A stretch of DNA of 64,000 nucleotides from Devosia sp. 66-22 (GTDB lineage Bacteria; Pseudomonadota; Alphaproteobacteria; Rhizobiales; Devosiaceae): positions 141,521-205,520 of the forward strand of contig MKUZ01000030.1 in assembly GCA_001899065.1 (NCBI GenBank), in the 5' to 3' direction. Positions within the stretch are counted from its first letter, which is position 1. Every line of letters starts with the position of its first letter. The notes below the pieces were generated by a model, which was not told the DNA's origin, ran no database searches, and saw only the letters and a list, made by a program, of their open reading frames with translations. This document shows positions 24,648 to 32,375 of this stretch, in pieces. Made by a program: the position numbers and the translations under genes.

Positions 24648-25502
24648 TCAATTGCGGATGCCCGAGAACGTCACGCCCTGGATCACCATCTTCTGGGCGA
24701 CGAGGAAGAGCAGGACGACGGGCAGGATGGACATGCTCATGGCGGCCATCACCACCGAGAGATTGCCCTGGCTCATATAGCCGCGCAGCAGATCCATCGC
24801 GATCGGCAGCGTCATCGCCTGCTGGCTCTCGATCAGCGCACGCGGCTGGAAGTAGCTGTTCCACGCGCCGGTGAAGGTGATGATGGCGAGCGCCGCAAGG
24901 GCAGGGCGCAACTGCGGCAGCGAGATGCGCCAGAAGATCTTGAAGTAACCCGCGCCATCCATCAGCGCGGCCTCCTCGAGTTCCTTGGGCTGGCTCCTGA
25001 GGAACTGGCGCAGCATGAACACACCGAAGCTCGAGGTCAGCCCCATCAGCACGAGGCCGAGTGGATTGTTGAGCAGCCCCACCTTGGCGTAGCCCAGATA
25101 GATCGGCAGGATCGTCACCTGCGCAGGGAACATCAGCCCGATCAGCATCACGAAGAACAGGCTGTCGCGGCCGGGAAAGCGCAGCCGTGCATAGGCGAAG
25201 GCTGCTAGCGTACAGGTGACGAGCTGGCCGATCGTCACCAGCACCGCCACATAGAGGCTGTTCCAGTAGATCTTGAGGAACGGCACCGCCGAGTTGAGCA
25301 CCGTCTGGTAGTTGGAGAGATCGAGCGTGGGCGGCAGGAAGCTGGGCGGCATCTTGTAGGCCTCGGCCGCCGGCCGGAACGACATCGAGAACAGCCACAG
25401 GAACGGCATCAGCATCAGGACGCCCATCACCGTCAGCACCGCGATGATCGCGATGTCGACGTTTCGCGCTGCGCGCTTCGTCTGCATGCTGCGGGTCTGC
25501 AT
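24648..25502 (-). CDS. CUT1 sugar ABC permease, MalG/UgpE-like
   Basis: 284 residues, six membrane segments, EAA loop EEAALMDGAGYFKIFWRISLPQLRP. The first helix begins at VDIAIIAVLTVMGVLMLMPFLW, and FSMSFRPAAEAYKMPPSFLPP is the usual MalG-type loop. One base separates it from the partner permease (25504). It forms the importer with the 25504 permease and the binding protein at 26462. Confidence 0.88.
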   Translation of the reverse strand: MQTRSMQTKRAARNVDIAIIAVLTVMGVLMLMPFLWLFSMSFRPAAEAYKMPPSFLPPTLDLSNYQTVLNSAVPFLKIYWNSLYVAVLVTIGQLVTCTLAAFAYARLRFPGRDSLFFVMLIGLMFPAQVTILPIYLGYAKVGLLNNPLGLVLMGLTSSFGVFMLRQFLRSQPKELEEAALMDGAGYFKIFWRISLPQLRPALAALAIITFTGAWNSYFQPRALIESQQAMTLPIAMDLLRGYMSQGNLSVVMAAMSMSILPVVLLFLVAQKMVIQGVTFSGIRN

Positions 25503-25503
25503 C

Positions 25504-26400
25504 TCAGGCCTCCACGAGGCGGCGCGAGCCGACGAGTTGGATGATGGTGACGATCAGCACCAGCAGCATCATGACTACGGACACTGCTGCGGCATAACCG
25601 AGCTCGAATGAGCCGAAGGCTTCGTCGACGAGGTAGATCGAGAGCGAGCGCGTCGAGTCGCCCGGACCGCCGCCAGTGAGGATGGTGATCGATTCGAACA
25701 CCTGCAGCGCGCCGATCGTGGCGAACACGATGCAGAAGAACAGCACCGGCGAAATGTAGGGCAGGGTGATGCGCGAGAAGCGTCGCCAGGGCGAGGCGCC
25801 GTCCATCGAAGCGGCATCCATGATCGGCTGCGGCACGCCTTGCAGCGCGGCGACCAGGATGATCATGAAGAACCCGGTGTTCTTCCACACATCCATGATC
25901 ACGATCGAGGTCATGGCGACCTTCGATGAGGTCAGCCACGGCACCGCCGGCAGGCCCAGCACATTGAGGTAGTAATTGATCACGCCGAAATCGACGGCGT
26001 AGAAATAGCTCCACACGACCGCCACGAAGGCCGCCGAGATGATCACCGGCAGGAAGAAGGCGAGGCGGAAGAAGTAGAGCAGCCAGCCCGGCATGGCGCG
26101 GTTGAGTGCCAGCGCCAGCAGCAGGCCGACGAGCACGTTGCCGGTCACCGCGAAGAACGCGAAGCGCAGCGTGTTCCAGAAGATGGTGATCGAGCGGCTC
26201 TCGCCGAAGAAGCGCTGGTAGTTCTCGAACCACACCCAGTCGGCGCCGAAGCTGATGTCGTAATAGGTGAAGCTGAGCACGATCGTGATGGCGACGGGCA
26301 CCAGCACGAACAGCGCGTAGAGCACGAACGAGGGCACCACGAACAGATAGCCCGCGCGCATCTGTGCTTTGCGTAGATCTGACAGTCGCCGCTTGGCCAT
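25504..26400 (-). CDS. CUT1 sugar ABC permease, MalF/UgpA-like
   Basis: 298 residues. Begins MAKRRLSDLRKAQMRAGYLFVVPSFVLYALFVLVPVAIT, with a basic cytoplasmic start then the first helix; the EAA-equivalent is PIMDAASMDGASPWRRFSRITLP. The Shine-Dalgarno GGAG lies 6 bp upstream, just after a strong hairpin that separates it from the binding-protein gene. Partner of the 24648 permease. Confidence 0.88.
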   Translation of the reverse strand: MAKRRLSDLRKAQMRAGYLFVVPSFVLYALFVLVPVAITIVLSFTYYDISFGADWVWFENYQRFFGESRSITIFWNTLRFAFFAVTGNVLVGLLLALALNRAMPGWLLYFFRLAFFLPVIISAAFVAVVWSYFYAVDFGVINYYLNVLGLPAVPWLTSSKVAMTSIVIMDVWKNTGFFMIILVAALQGVPQPIMDAASMDGASPWRRFSRITLPYISPVLFFCIVFATIGALQVFESITILTGGGPGDSTRSLSIYLVDEAFGSFELGYAAAVSVVMMLLVLIVTIIQLVGSRRLVEA

Positions 26401-26417
26401 CGTGGGCTCCAGTTAGG

Positions 26418-26447
26418 TGTCCATGCCGGGCGGACCCGGCATGGACA
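26418..26447 (-). terminator. Strong stem-loop after CUT1 binding-protein gene
   Basis: A 13-bp perfect inverted repeat (arms at 26418-26430 and 26435-26447, TGTCCATGCCGGG and its complement) with a 4-nt loop, 15 bp after the binding-protein stop and before the permease. There is no T-run, so a partial terminator or mRNA-stabilising 3' hairpin is more likely than full termination. Confidence 0.65.
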
Positions 26448-26461
26448 GTCCCGGGGGAGGA

Positions 26462-27718
26462 CTACTGTGTGACGCGCTTGAGGCGCTCGAACGAGCGGGT
26501 CAGTTCCTGGTCGGCGGCAGCCACCGCGTCGGGAATGGACATCTCGTCGGTCATGATGGCCTGGAAGTAGCGCATGAAGATCTGGTCCACTTCCTGGAAG
26601 TTCGCGGGCGAGGGCACGGCCTGGGTGCTCGGCAGCGTCTCGTAGTAGAGCGGCGCGCTCGGCGGGAACTTGAGGAAGCCCTCGGTCTCCGCTGCCGACT
26701 TGCGGCCCGGCACGGCGCCGCCGAGGTCGCCCTCGGCCACCTGCGTCTCATAGGACAGCAGCTCGGTCACCAGCGCCTTGGCGAGGTCGACATTCTGCGA
26801 CTTCGACGAAATGCCGTAGGCGCCAAAGCCGATCACCGTGTTGTTGTTGACGCGGCCCGGCTGCACCGCAATGTCCATGTCGAGGTTGGACGAGATCGCG
26901 TTCTGCACGATCCAGTGGCCGCGCGAGATCATCGCGATCTGGCCGGCAAAGAACTGGTTCTCGACGCCCTCCTGGCCCACCTGCGGCGACACCTTCCGCA
27001 CATGGATCAGGTCGTAGAGGAACTGCAGCGTCTCGGCGACCTTGGGGTCGGTCATGTTCGAGGCGGTCCAGTCGGCGGTGATCGGCGAGGTGCCGTTCGA
27101 GAAGAACCACGGCATCAGGCCGAAGAAGAAGTTGGGCACTTCATAGCCGAACTGGGTGACGTTGCCGCTCGCATCGCGCTTGGTCAGCTTCTCGGCCACA
27201 TCGGCGAACTCTTCCCACGTCCAGGTCTTGCTGGGCGTGTCGATACCGGCCTCCTTGAACAAAGCACGGTTGTAGTTCGTCATGATGTTGTTCCACGTCG
27301 AGGGGATGAAGTACGTCGTCCCCTTGTACGCAGTCAGCTCGAACAGCTTCGGGTCGAAATCCTCGAAGTCGGCATTGCCTTCGATGAAGTCGGTGAGCGG
27401 GATGAACATGTCGCGCGCCGCAAAGCTCTGCAGCGTCTCGACCGCCGTGTGGTACACGTCGTACTGTTCGCCGGCATTATACTGCTGCAGCACGCGGCTC
27501 ACGAAGTCGCCCCAACCGCCGCTGATCGGATCGACGCCGAGTTCCACCTCGACATTGGGATAGTCTTCGTTGAAGCGCGCGATTGCGTCCTGCGTCGCCT
27601 TCACCTGGGCTTCGCCACCGAAGGTCATCAGGCGGAGCTTGGCGCTCACATCCGACTGCGCCCAGGCGGGCGCGACCATCGCGGTAGCGAGCAGTAGGCC
27701 CGCCAATATCTTCTGCAT
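26462..27718 (-). CDS. CUT1 sugar-binding protein (first of two)
   Basis: 418 residues, Sec signal peptide (MQKILAGLLLATAMVAPAWAQ). Mature protein starts KLRLMTFGGEAQVKATQDAIARF, the usual type-1 extracellular binding-protein opening; VEVELGVDPISGGWGDFVSRVLQQYNAGEQYDV is the first-lobe signature. It feeds the 24648/25504 permeases and is divergent from the LacI gene at 28011, with three tandem 12-bp repeats between. The ligand is probably an oligosaccharide released by the DUF4185 enzyme; this is inferred. Confidence 0.86.
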   Translation of the reverse strand: MQKILAGLLLATAMVAPAWAQSDVSAKLRLMTFGGEAQVKATQDAIARFNEDYPNVEVELGVDPISGGWGDFVSRVLQQYNAGEQYDVYHTAVETLQSFAARDMFIPLTDFIEGNADFEDFDPKLFELTAYKGTTYFIPSTWNNIMTNYNRALFKEAGIDTPSKTWTWEEFADVAEKLTKRDASGNVTQFGYEVPNFFFGLMPWFFSNGTSPITADWTASNMTDPKVAETLQFLYDLIHVRKVSPQVGQEGVENQFFAGQIAMISRGHWIVQNAISSNLDMDIAVQPGRVNNNTVIGFGAYGISSKSQNVDLAKALVTELLSYETQVAEGDLGGAVPGRKSAAETEGFLKFPPSAPLYYETLPSTQAVPSPANFQEVDQIFMRYFQAIMTDEMSIPDAVAAADQELTRSFERLKRVTQ

Positions 27719-27945
27719 AATCCTTGTCCTCCGTTCGCCGGCCCTTCCGGCATAGTTTCACCGTTCGCGAAGAACGGCGTTTCACGCGTCCTCGCGTCGA
27801 AAATGGGCGTCTCCACCCCGGACCCCGCCTAGAGCTGGCGACGGACTCGGTCGAATCTCCCGTAAGCCACTGTGATCGTTGTCAAATCTCCATCACTTGC
27901 GGGCTGGACCCGTCTTGTGGCTGGCAAAACCATAGCAACTCTGAA

Positions 27946-27981
27946 TGCATTTGCAAATCCATTCACAAATGCATTTACAAG
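27946..27981. promoter_or_regulatory. Three tandem 12-bp repeats with embedded palindromes (LacI operator region)
   Basis: TGCATTTGCAAA, TCCATTCACAAA and TGCATTTACAAG abut exactly (27946, 27958, 27970). They contain the perfect palindromes ATTTGCAAAT (27949-27958) and AAATGCATTT (27967-27976), centres 18 bp apart. The tract is A/T-rich within GC-rich DNA and lies 29 bp before the LacI start codon, in the divergent intergenic region of 292 bp (27719-28010), whose remaining part shows nothing distinctive. It is a likely operator array for the LacI protein and both CUT1 operons. Confidence 0.55.
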
Positions 27982-28010
27982 CGAACGGCGATCTGGTTAC
28001 CCCTATTGTC

Positions 28011-29015
28011 ATGAGCACCATCTCAAAGGTCGCAGAAAGGGCCGGCGTCTCCCGCACCACCGTGTCGCACGTGATCAATCACGCCGACCGCGTGTCCAAG
28101 GAATTGCGCGATCGCGTCAACGCCGCCATCGAGGAGCTCGGCTACGCCCCCAATCCGCAGGCGCAGAGCCTGCGCACCGGCCGCACCGACATGATCGCCG
28201 TGCTCATCCCCGATATCGGAAACCCGTTCTACACCGAAATCGTCAAGGCGGCGCAGGATGGCCTCGAGAAGGCCGGCCTCGAGGCGCTGGTCTACAACAC
28301 CGACGTTCCCGGCGGTCACTGGCAGACGCATGGCCGCGACTATCTGCGCCAGCTCAGCCGCAAGCGCGTCGACGGTCTCGTCGTCGGCGAGTTCGCGCTG
28401 CACGGTATGGACGAGGAGCTTGCCCGGCTCGATACGCCCACCGTGTTCATCGGCCACCTGCCCAGCAAGTCCGTCGATAGCGTGCATTTCGACGATTATG
28501 GCGGCGGCTATCTCCTGGGCGAGCACCTGGCCAGGCGCGGCCACACCCGCGTTGTCGAGGTCACCGGCCCCGCCTTCTTCAAATCCGCCATGGCGCGCGC
28601 CGACGGCTTCGAGAAGGGCCTCGCCGACAATGGCGTGCGCTTCACCACCAAACAGCGCTTCGAGGGCAGCTATCTCCCTCCGTCCGGGCAGGAGGCGGCA
28701 CGCTGGATCGCCTCGCTCACCGGCAAGGACCGGCCGACCGCCGTGTTCTTCGGCAACTACCTCATGGCCATGGGCGCCCTCGCCGAGTTTCACGACCGCG
28801 GCATCCGCATTCCCGACGACATCGCCGTCGTCATCTTCGGCGATCTGCCGCAGCTCGAATATGTTCGCCCCCGGCTCACCCGGGCGGCCGAGAATCCCGG
28901 AGTGCTCGCGCGGCGGGCCACGGAGATGCTGCTCGAACGTGTCAACGGCACGTACGACGGTCCACCACGTTCGGAGGTCATTCCCTGCCGGCTCCAGATT
29001 TTCGAGTCGAGCTGA
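28011..29015 (+). CDS. LacI-family transcriptional regulator
   Basis: 334 residues. N-terminal LacI helix-turn-helix (STISKVAERAGVSRTTVSHVIN, residues 2-23) with hinge region LGYAPNPQAQSLRTGRT, then a periplasmic-binding-like effector domain (MIAVLIPDIGNPFYTEIVKAAQ...). The ATG at 28011 is the one directly before the HTH; ATGs upstream lie within the tandem repeats. It is divergent from the first CUT1 operon and 85 bp upstream of the second, so it probably controls both, with a D-arabino-sugar as possible effector. Confidence 0.9.
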   Translation: MSTISKVAERAGVSRTTVSHVINHADRVSKELRDRVNAAIEELGYAPNPQAQSLRTGRTDMIAVLIPDIGNPFYTEIVKAAQDGLEKAGLEALVYNTDVPGGHWQTHGRDYLRQLSRKRVDGLVVGEFALHGMDEELARLDTPTVFIGHLPSKSVDSVHFDDYGGGYLLGEHLARRGHTRVVEVTGPAFFKSAMARADGFEKGLADNGVRFTTKQRFEGSYLPPSGQEAARWIASLTGKDRPTAVFFGNYLMAMGALAEFHDRGIRIPDDIAVVIFGDLPQLEYVRPRLTRAAENPGVLARRATEMLLERVNGTYDGPPRSEVIPCRLQIFESS

Positions 29016-29100
29016 GGAGGGGCCTTCCAACATCAGACGCGGCTGGCTCGGGGGAGGCGGTCGCGGGACGACGACACCAAACGCTCCAAGGGAGGAAGCG

Positions 29101-30432
29101 ATGATTACGACGTCCAACATGCCGTCGGGCTGGTCCCGGCGGTCGATCCTCAAGGCGGGCACCGCGCTCGCCGCCGCGACGGGCCTCGGCGGACTGCCGA
29201 TGCGTGCCTTCGGCCAGGACGACACGCTCCATTTCTGGCAGTTCTACGCGCCGGATGGTGGTGTGAAGCCGCAGGTCGACTGGTTCACCAAGATGGTCGA
29301 CGACTGGAATGCCAAAAGCGAGACCAAGATCACGCTCGACTACATCGTCGACTATACGAACGGCACGGCGCTGCAGACCTCGTTTGCGTCGAACCAGGGG
29401 CCGGACATCTTCCTGATCTCGCCCGGCGACTTCCTGCGTTACTACAATGGCGGCGTGCTGCTCGACCTCACGCCCCACATCGCGCCCGAAGCTCAGGCCG
29501 ACTTCCTTGAAGGGGTCATCGCCTCGCGTAAGGTGGACGGCAAGATCTATGGCATCCCCATGGAGCTTGAGCCGATGGCCTTCTACTATTCGGTCAAGGC
29601 CTTCGAGGATGCGGGTCTCAACGAGAACGATGTTCCAAAGACCTGGGACGAACTGCTCGAGATCGGCAACAAGCTGACCACGGCCGATCGCTATGGCCTG
29701 CTGTTCGAGACGACACCCGGCTACTACCAGAATTTCACCTGGTATCCGTTCATGTGGCAGGGCGGCGGCGAGTTCCAGGGCGCCGATGGCAAGAGCGCGT
29801 TCGACTCGCCGGGCGTCGTGGCGGCGTTGAAGCTCTGGCAGGACGCCATCAATTCCGGCGCGGCGCCGCGCCAGGTCAACAGCGGCGGCTGGGACGTCAC
29901 CGCCAATCTGGGGGCCGGGTACTGCGCCATGCAGAACGTCGGCATCTGGGGCATCTCGGCGATGGACAACAACGCCCCCGACGTTCCCTACGGCATCTTC
30001 AAGCTGCCGAGCCCCAAGGATGGAAAGTATGTGAGCGTCGGCGGCGGCTGGGCATTCGTCGCCAACGCCAAGGGCAAGAATCCCGAGGCCGCGGCCAAGT
30101 TCATCGCCTGGGCCCTCGGTTCGATGGAAAAGGACTCCATCCAGCGCCATGTCGATTGGTGCACCGTCGCAAAGTCCGACATGCCCACCCGAAAGAGTGC
30201 GCTGGAGCAGGGTGCGGAGGCGTTCAACAAGGGCAATCTCGGCGTCTTCAGCAGGGATATTCTGCCCGGCGTCCGTGCCGAGCCGCGCCTCCCGCCCGAG
30301 GTCTACAAGATCATCTCGGACGCTATCCAGGCAACGCAGCTTGGCGGTGCCGACCCGCAGGCGACGGCAACGGCCGCCAGCCAGCAGCTCGACGCGTTCC
30401 TTGCCACCTATAGCGGCGCACCGATGATGTGA
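29101..30432 (+). CDS. CUT1 sugar-binding protein (second)
   Basis: 443 residues. Tat-type leader (WSRRSILKAG, residues 11-20, then a hydrophobic stretch to AFGQDD). Mature start LHFWQFYAPDGGVKPQVDWF; first-lobe loop SNQGPDIFLISPGDF. The ATG follows GGGAGGAAGCG. It is not a close copy of the 26462 binding protein (Tat instead of Sec leader, different openings), so the two systems probably take different oligosaccharides. Two hairpins follow the stop before the permease genes. Confidence 0.86.
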   Translation: MITTSNMPSGWSRRSILKAGTALAAATGLGGLPMRAFGQDDTLHFWQFYAPDGGVKPQVDWFTKMVDDWNAKSETKITLDYIVDYTNGTALQTSFASNQGPDIFLISPGDFLRYYNGGVLLDLTPHIAPEAQADFLEGVIASRKVDGKIYGIPMELEPMAFYYSVKAFEDAGLNENDVPKTWDELLEIGNKLTTADRYGLLFETTPGYYQNFTWYPFMWQGGGEFQGADGKSAFDSPGVVAALKLWQDAINSGAAPRQVNSGGWDVTANLGAGYCAMQNVGIWGISAMDNNAPDVPYGIFKLPSPKDGKYVSVGGGWAFVANAKGKNPEAAAKFIAWALGSMEKDSIQRHVDWCTVAKSDMPTRKSALEQGAEAFNKGNLGVFSRDILPGVRAEPRLPPEVYKIISDAIQATQLGGADPQATATAASQQLDAFLATYSGAPMM

Positions 30433-30439
30433 GGACGCG

Positions 30440-30471
30440 GGACCGCAGCGGACGTCCAGCCGCTCCGGTCC
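30440..30471 (+). terminator. First stem-loop after second CUT1 binding-protein gene
   Basis: GGACCG-C-AGCGG pairs with CCGCT-C-CGGTCC: 11 bp with one C-C mismatch and an 8-nt loop, 7 bp after the stop. No T-run. Likely a partial terminator or stabiliser, inferred. Confidence 0.55.
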
Positions 30472-30480
30472 TCACGCAAG

Positions 30481-30502
30481 CCGGCGGGCTACGGCTCGCC
30501 GG
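30481..30502 (+). terminator. Second stem-loop after second CUT1 binding-protein gene
   Basis: CCGGCGGGC and GCTCGCCGG form a 9-bp stem (one G-T pair) with a TACG tetraloop, 9 bp after the previous hairpin and 40 bp before the permease ATG. Confidence 0.5.
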
Positions 30503-30541
30503 TACCCCCGGAACCCCATATCTCGGCCACTCAGGTCCGCC

Positions 30542-31501
30542 ATGACGATGCAATCCGCAGGAAACGCGAATTCGATAGCTACCGGCGCCGTCGCCCGGCC
30601 GCGCGCTGCCGGGCTCAGCGTCAAGCACCGCGAATGGATCGCGGGCTATCTGTTCATCGCGCCGGATTTCCTGGGGCTGGTACTGTTCATCGGCGTGCCG
30701 ATGATCCTTGCGCTGACGATGGGCTTTTTCAACGTCAACGGGTTTGGCGCCTTCACCTTCGTCGGCCTCGACAACCACAAGAAGATGCTGATCGACCCGA
30801 CGTTCTGGCAGTGCCTCAAGGTCACGTCGGTCTACGTCGTGCTCATCGTGCCGGCGCTCTATGTCAGCGGCCTCGGGCTGGCGCTGCTGGTCCAGCGCAC
30901 CAACCGGTTCAATACCGTCATGCGCGCGATGTTCTTTGCGCCGCAGATGGTGAGCCTCGTCGTCATCGCCGTGGTCTGGCAGCTCATGAGCGCCGACAAG
31001 CAGGGCATCATCGCCCGCGCATTGGCCACCATCGGCGTGACCAATCTCTCGCTCCTCGGCAATCCGAATCTGGCCCTCTACACCGTGGTTTTCGTCACCG
31101 TGTGGTTCTCCATGGGCTTTTACATGATGATCTTCCTCGGCGGCCTTCAGGATATCCCCAGGGAGTACTACGAGGCGGCCGAGATCGACGGCGCCGGCCG
31201 CGTGCAGCGCTTCTGGCACATCACGTTTCCGCTCCTGCGGCCGACGAGCTTCTTCATTCTTCTCACCTCGCTCGTCGCAGCGGTCGCGGGGTCGCAGGCC
31301 TTCGACCTCATTTACGTGATGACCAAGGGCGGACCCGCCAACGCAACACAGGTCATTGTCGTCTACATCTATCAGCAGGCCTTTCAGTTCAGCGCCTTCG
31401 GCTATGCGGCGGCGATGGCCTCGATCCTCGTGCTCATCCTGCTGCTGGTCACCGGCGTCCTCTTTCTGCTGACGCGTGGCGGGCGCTTCTCCTATGAGTG
31501 A
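30542..31501 (+). CDS. CUT1 sugar ABC permease, MalF-like (second system)
   Basis: 319 residues, six membrane segments after a cytoplasmic leader (about residues 1-35, to KHREWIAG). EAA loop YYEAAEIDGAGRVQRFWHITFPLLRP. Its stop lies inside the start of the next permease (8-bp overlap), so the two are translationally coupled. It has no ATPase of its own in the operon. Confidence 0.88.
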   Translation: MTMQSAGNANSIATGAVARPRAAGLSVKHREWIAGYLFIAPDFLGLVLFIGVPMILALTMGFFNVNGFGAFTFVGLDNHKKMLIDPTFWQCLKVTSVYVVLIVPALYVSGLGLALLVQRTNRFNTVMRAMFFAPQMVSLVVIAVVWQLMSADKQGIIARALATIGVTNLSLLGNPNLALYTVVFVTVWFSMGFYMMIFLGGLQDIPREYYEAAEIDGAGRVQRFWHITFPLLRPTSFFILLTSLVAAVAGSQAFDLIYVMTKGGPANATQVIVVYIYQQAFQFSAFGYAAAMASILVLILLLVTGVLFLLTRGGRFSYE

Positions 31502-32351
31502 GAGCACGCTGGGCGGCGGCGCGCTGCTGGGGCGCAAGCAGGTCGACACGGTCCGGCTCGTCTGGATGCTGGTGGCGCTCGTCCTCGCGCTGATGACGGT
31601 CTTCCCGCTGTTCTGGATGATCTCGATCGCCTTCAAGCCGGCCGCCGAAGTGTTCAGGCCCAACATCCTGCCGGTGGCCCCGAGCTGGGACAATTTCCTC
31701 TACGTGCTGACCGAGGTGCCGTTCCTCAAATATCTCGGCAACACCTTCTTTGTGTCCGCGGTGGTCACCGTCGTCGCCTTGTTCTTCCACACGATGGCGG
31801 GCTACGCGCTGGCGCGGCTGCGCTTCCCGGGTCGCGAGACGATCTTCATCCTCATCTTTTCGACCTTTCTCGTCTCGCTGCCGGTGATCATCGTGCCGCT
31901 CTTTATCCTGGTGCGCGCGATGGGGATGCTCAACACCTATGCCGGCATCATCGTGCCGGCGATCTTCCATGCCTTCGGTATCTTCCTGTTGCGCCAGTAC
32001 TACCTCTCGCTGCCGCGCGAACTCGAAGAGGCGGCCCGGATCGATGGTGCCGGCTATTGGCGCATCTACTGGAGCGTGGTTCTGCCCCTCAGCCGGCCGA
32101 TCCTTGCCTCGCTCGCTATCCTGTTTTTCCTCGCCAACTGGAACTCGTTTCTCTGGCCGCTGACCGTCGCCAGCAACCAGGACCTGTGGGTCGTGCAGGT
32201 TGGCATCGCCAATTTCCGCGGCCAGTACGCGACCTCCTGGCACTACATCATGGCGGCGTCGACCATCGTCGCGCTGCCCATGCTTATCCTCTTCGTGATC
32301 TTCCAGCGGCAGATCATGGATTCCATCAAGACCAGCGGCCTCAAGGGCTGA
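31494..32351 (+). CDS. CUT1 sugar ABC permease, MalG-like (second system)
   Basis: 285 residues, six membrane segments, EAA loop EEAARIDGAGYWRIYWSVVLPLSRP, and the MalG-type loop ISIAFKPAAEVFRPNILP. The start ATG at 31494 overlaps the previous gene by 8 bp; a longer start at 31476 is less likely. Followed 24 bp later by the DUF2961 gene. Confidence 0.88.
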   Translation: MSESTLGGGALLGRKQVDTVRLVWMLVALVLALMTVFPLFWMISIAFKPAAEVFRPNILPVAPSWDNFLYVLTEVPFLKYLGNTFFVSAVVTVVALFFHTMAGYALARLRFPGRETIFILIFSTFLVSLPVIIVPLFILVRAMGMLNTYAGIIVPAIFHAFGIFLLRQYYLSLPRELEEAARIDGAGYWRIYWSVVLPLSRPILASLAILFFLANWNSFLWPLTVASNQDLWVVQVGIANFRGQYATSWHYIMAASTIVALPMLILFVIFQRQIMDSIKTSGLKG

Positions 32352-32375
32352 ACGACAACCAACGGACCAAGCATC

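Noticed and set aside
22072-25398. GH116 frame extended to 1108 residues
   Set aside because: The extra N-terminal 256 residues are the shadow of the permease gene; the ATG at 24630 fits the start of the GH116 fold.
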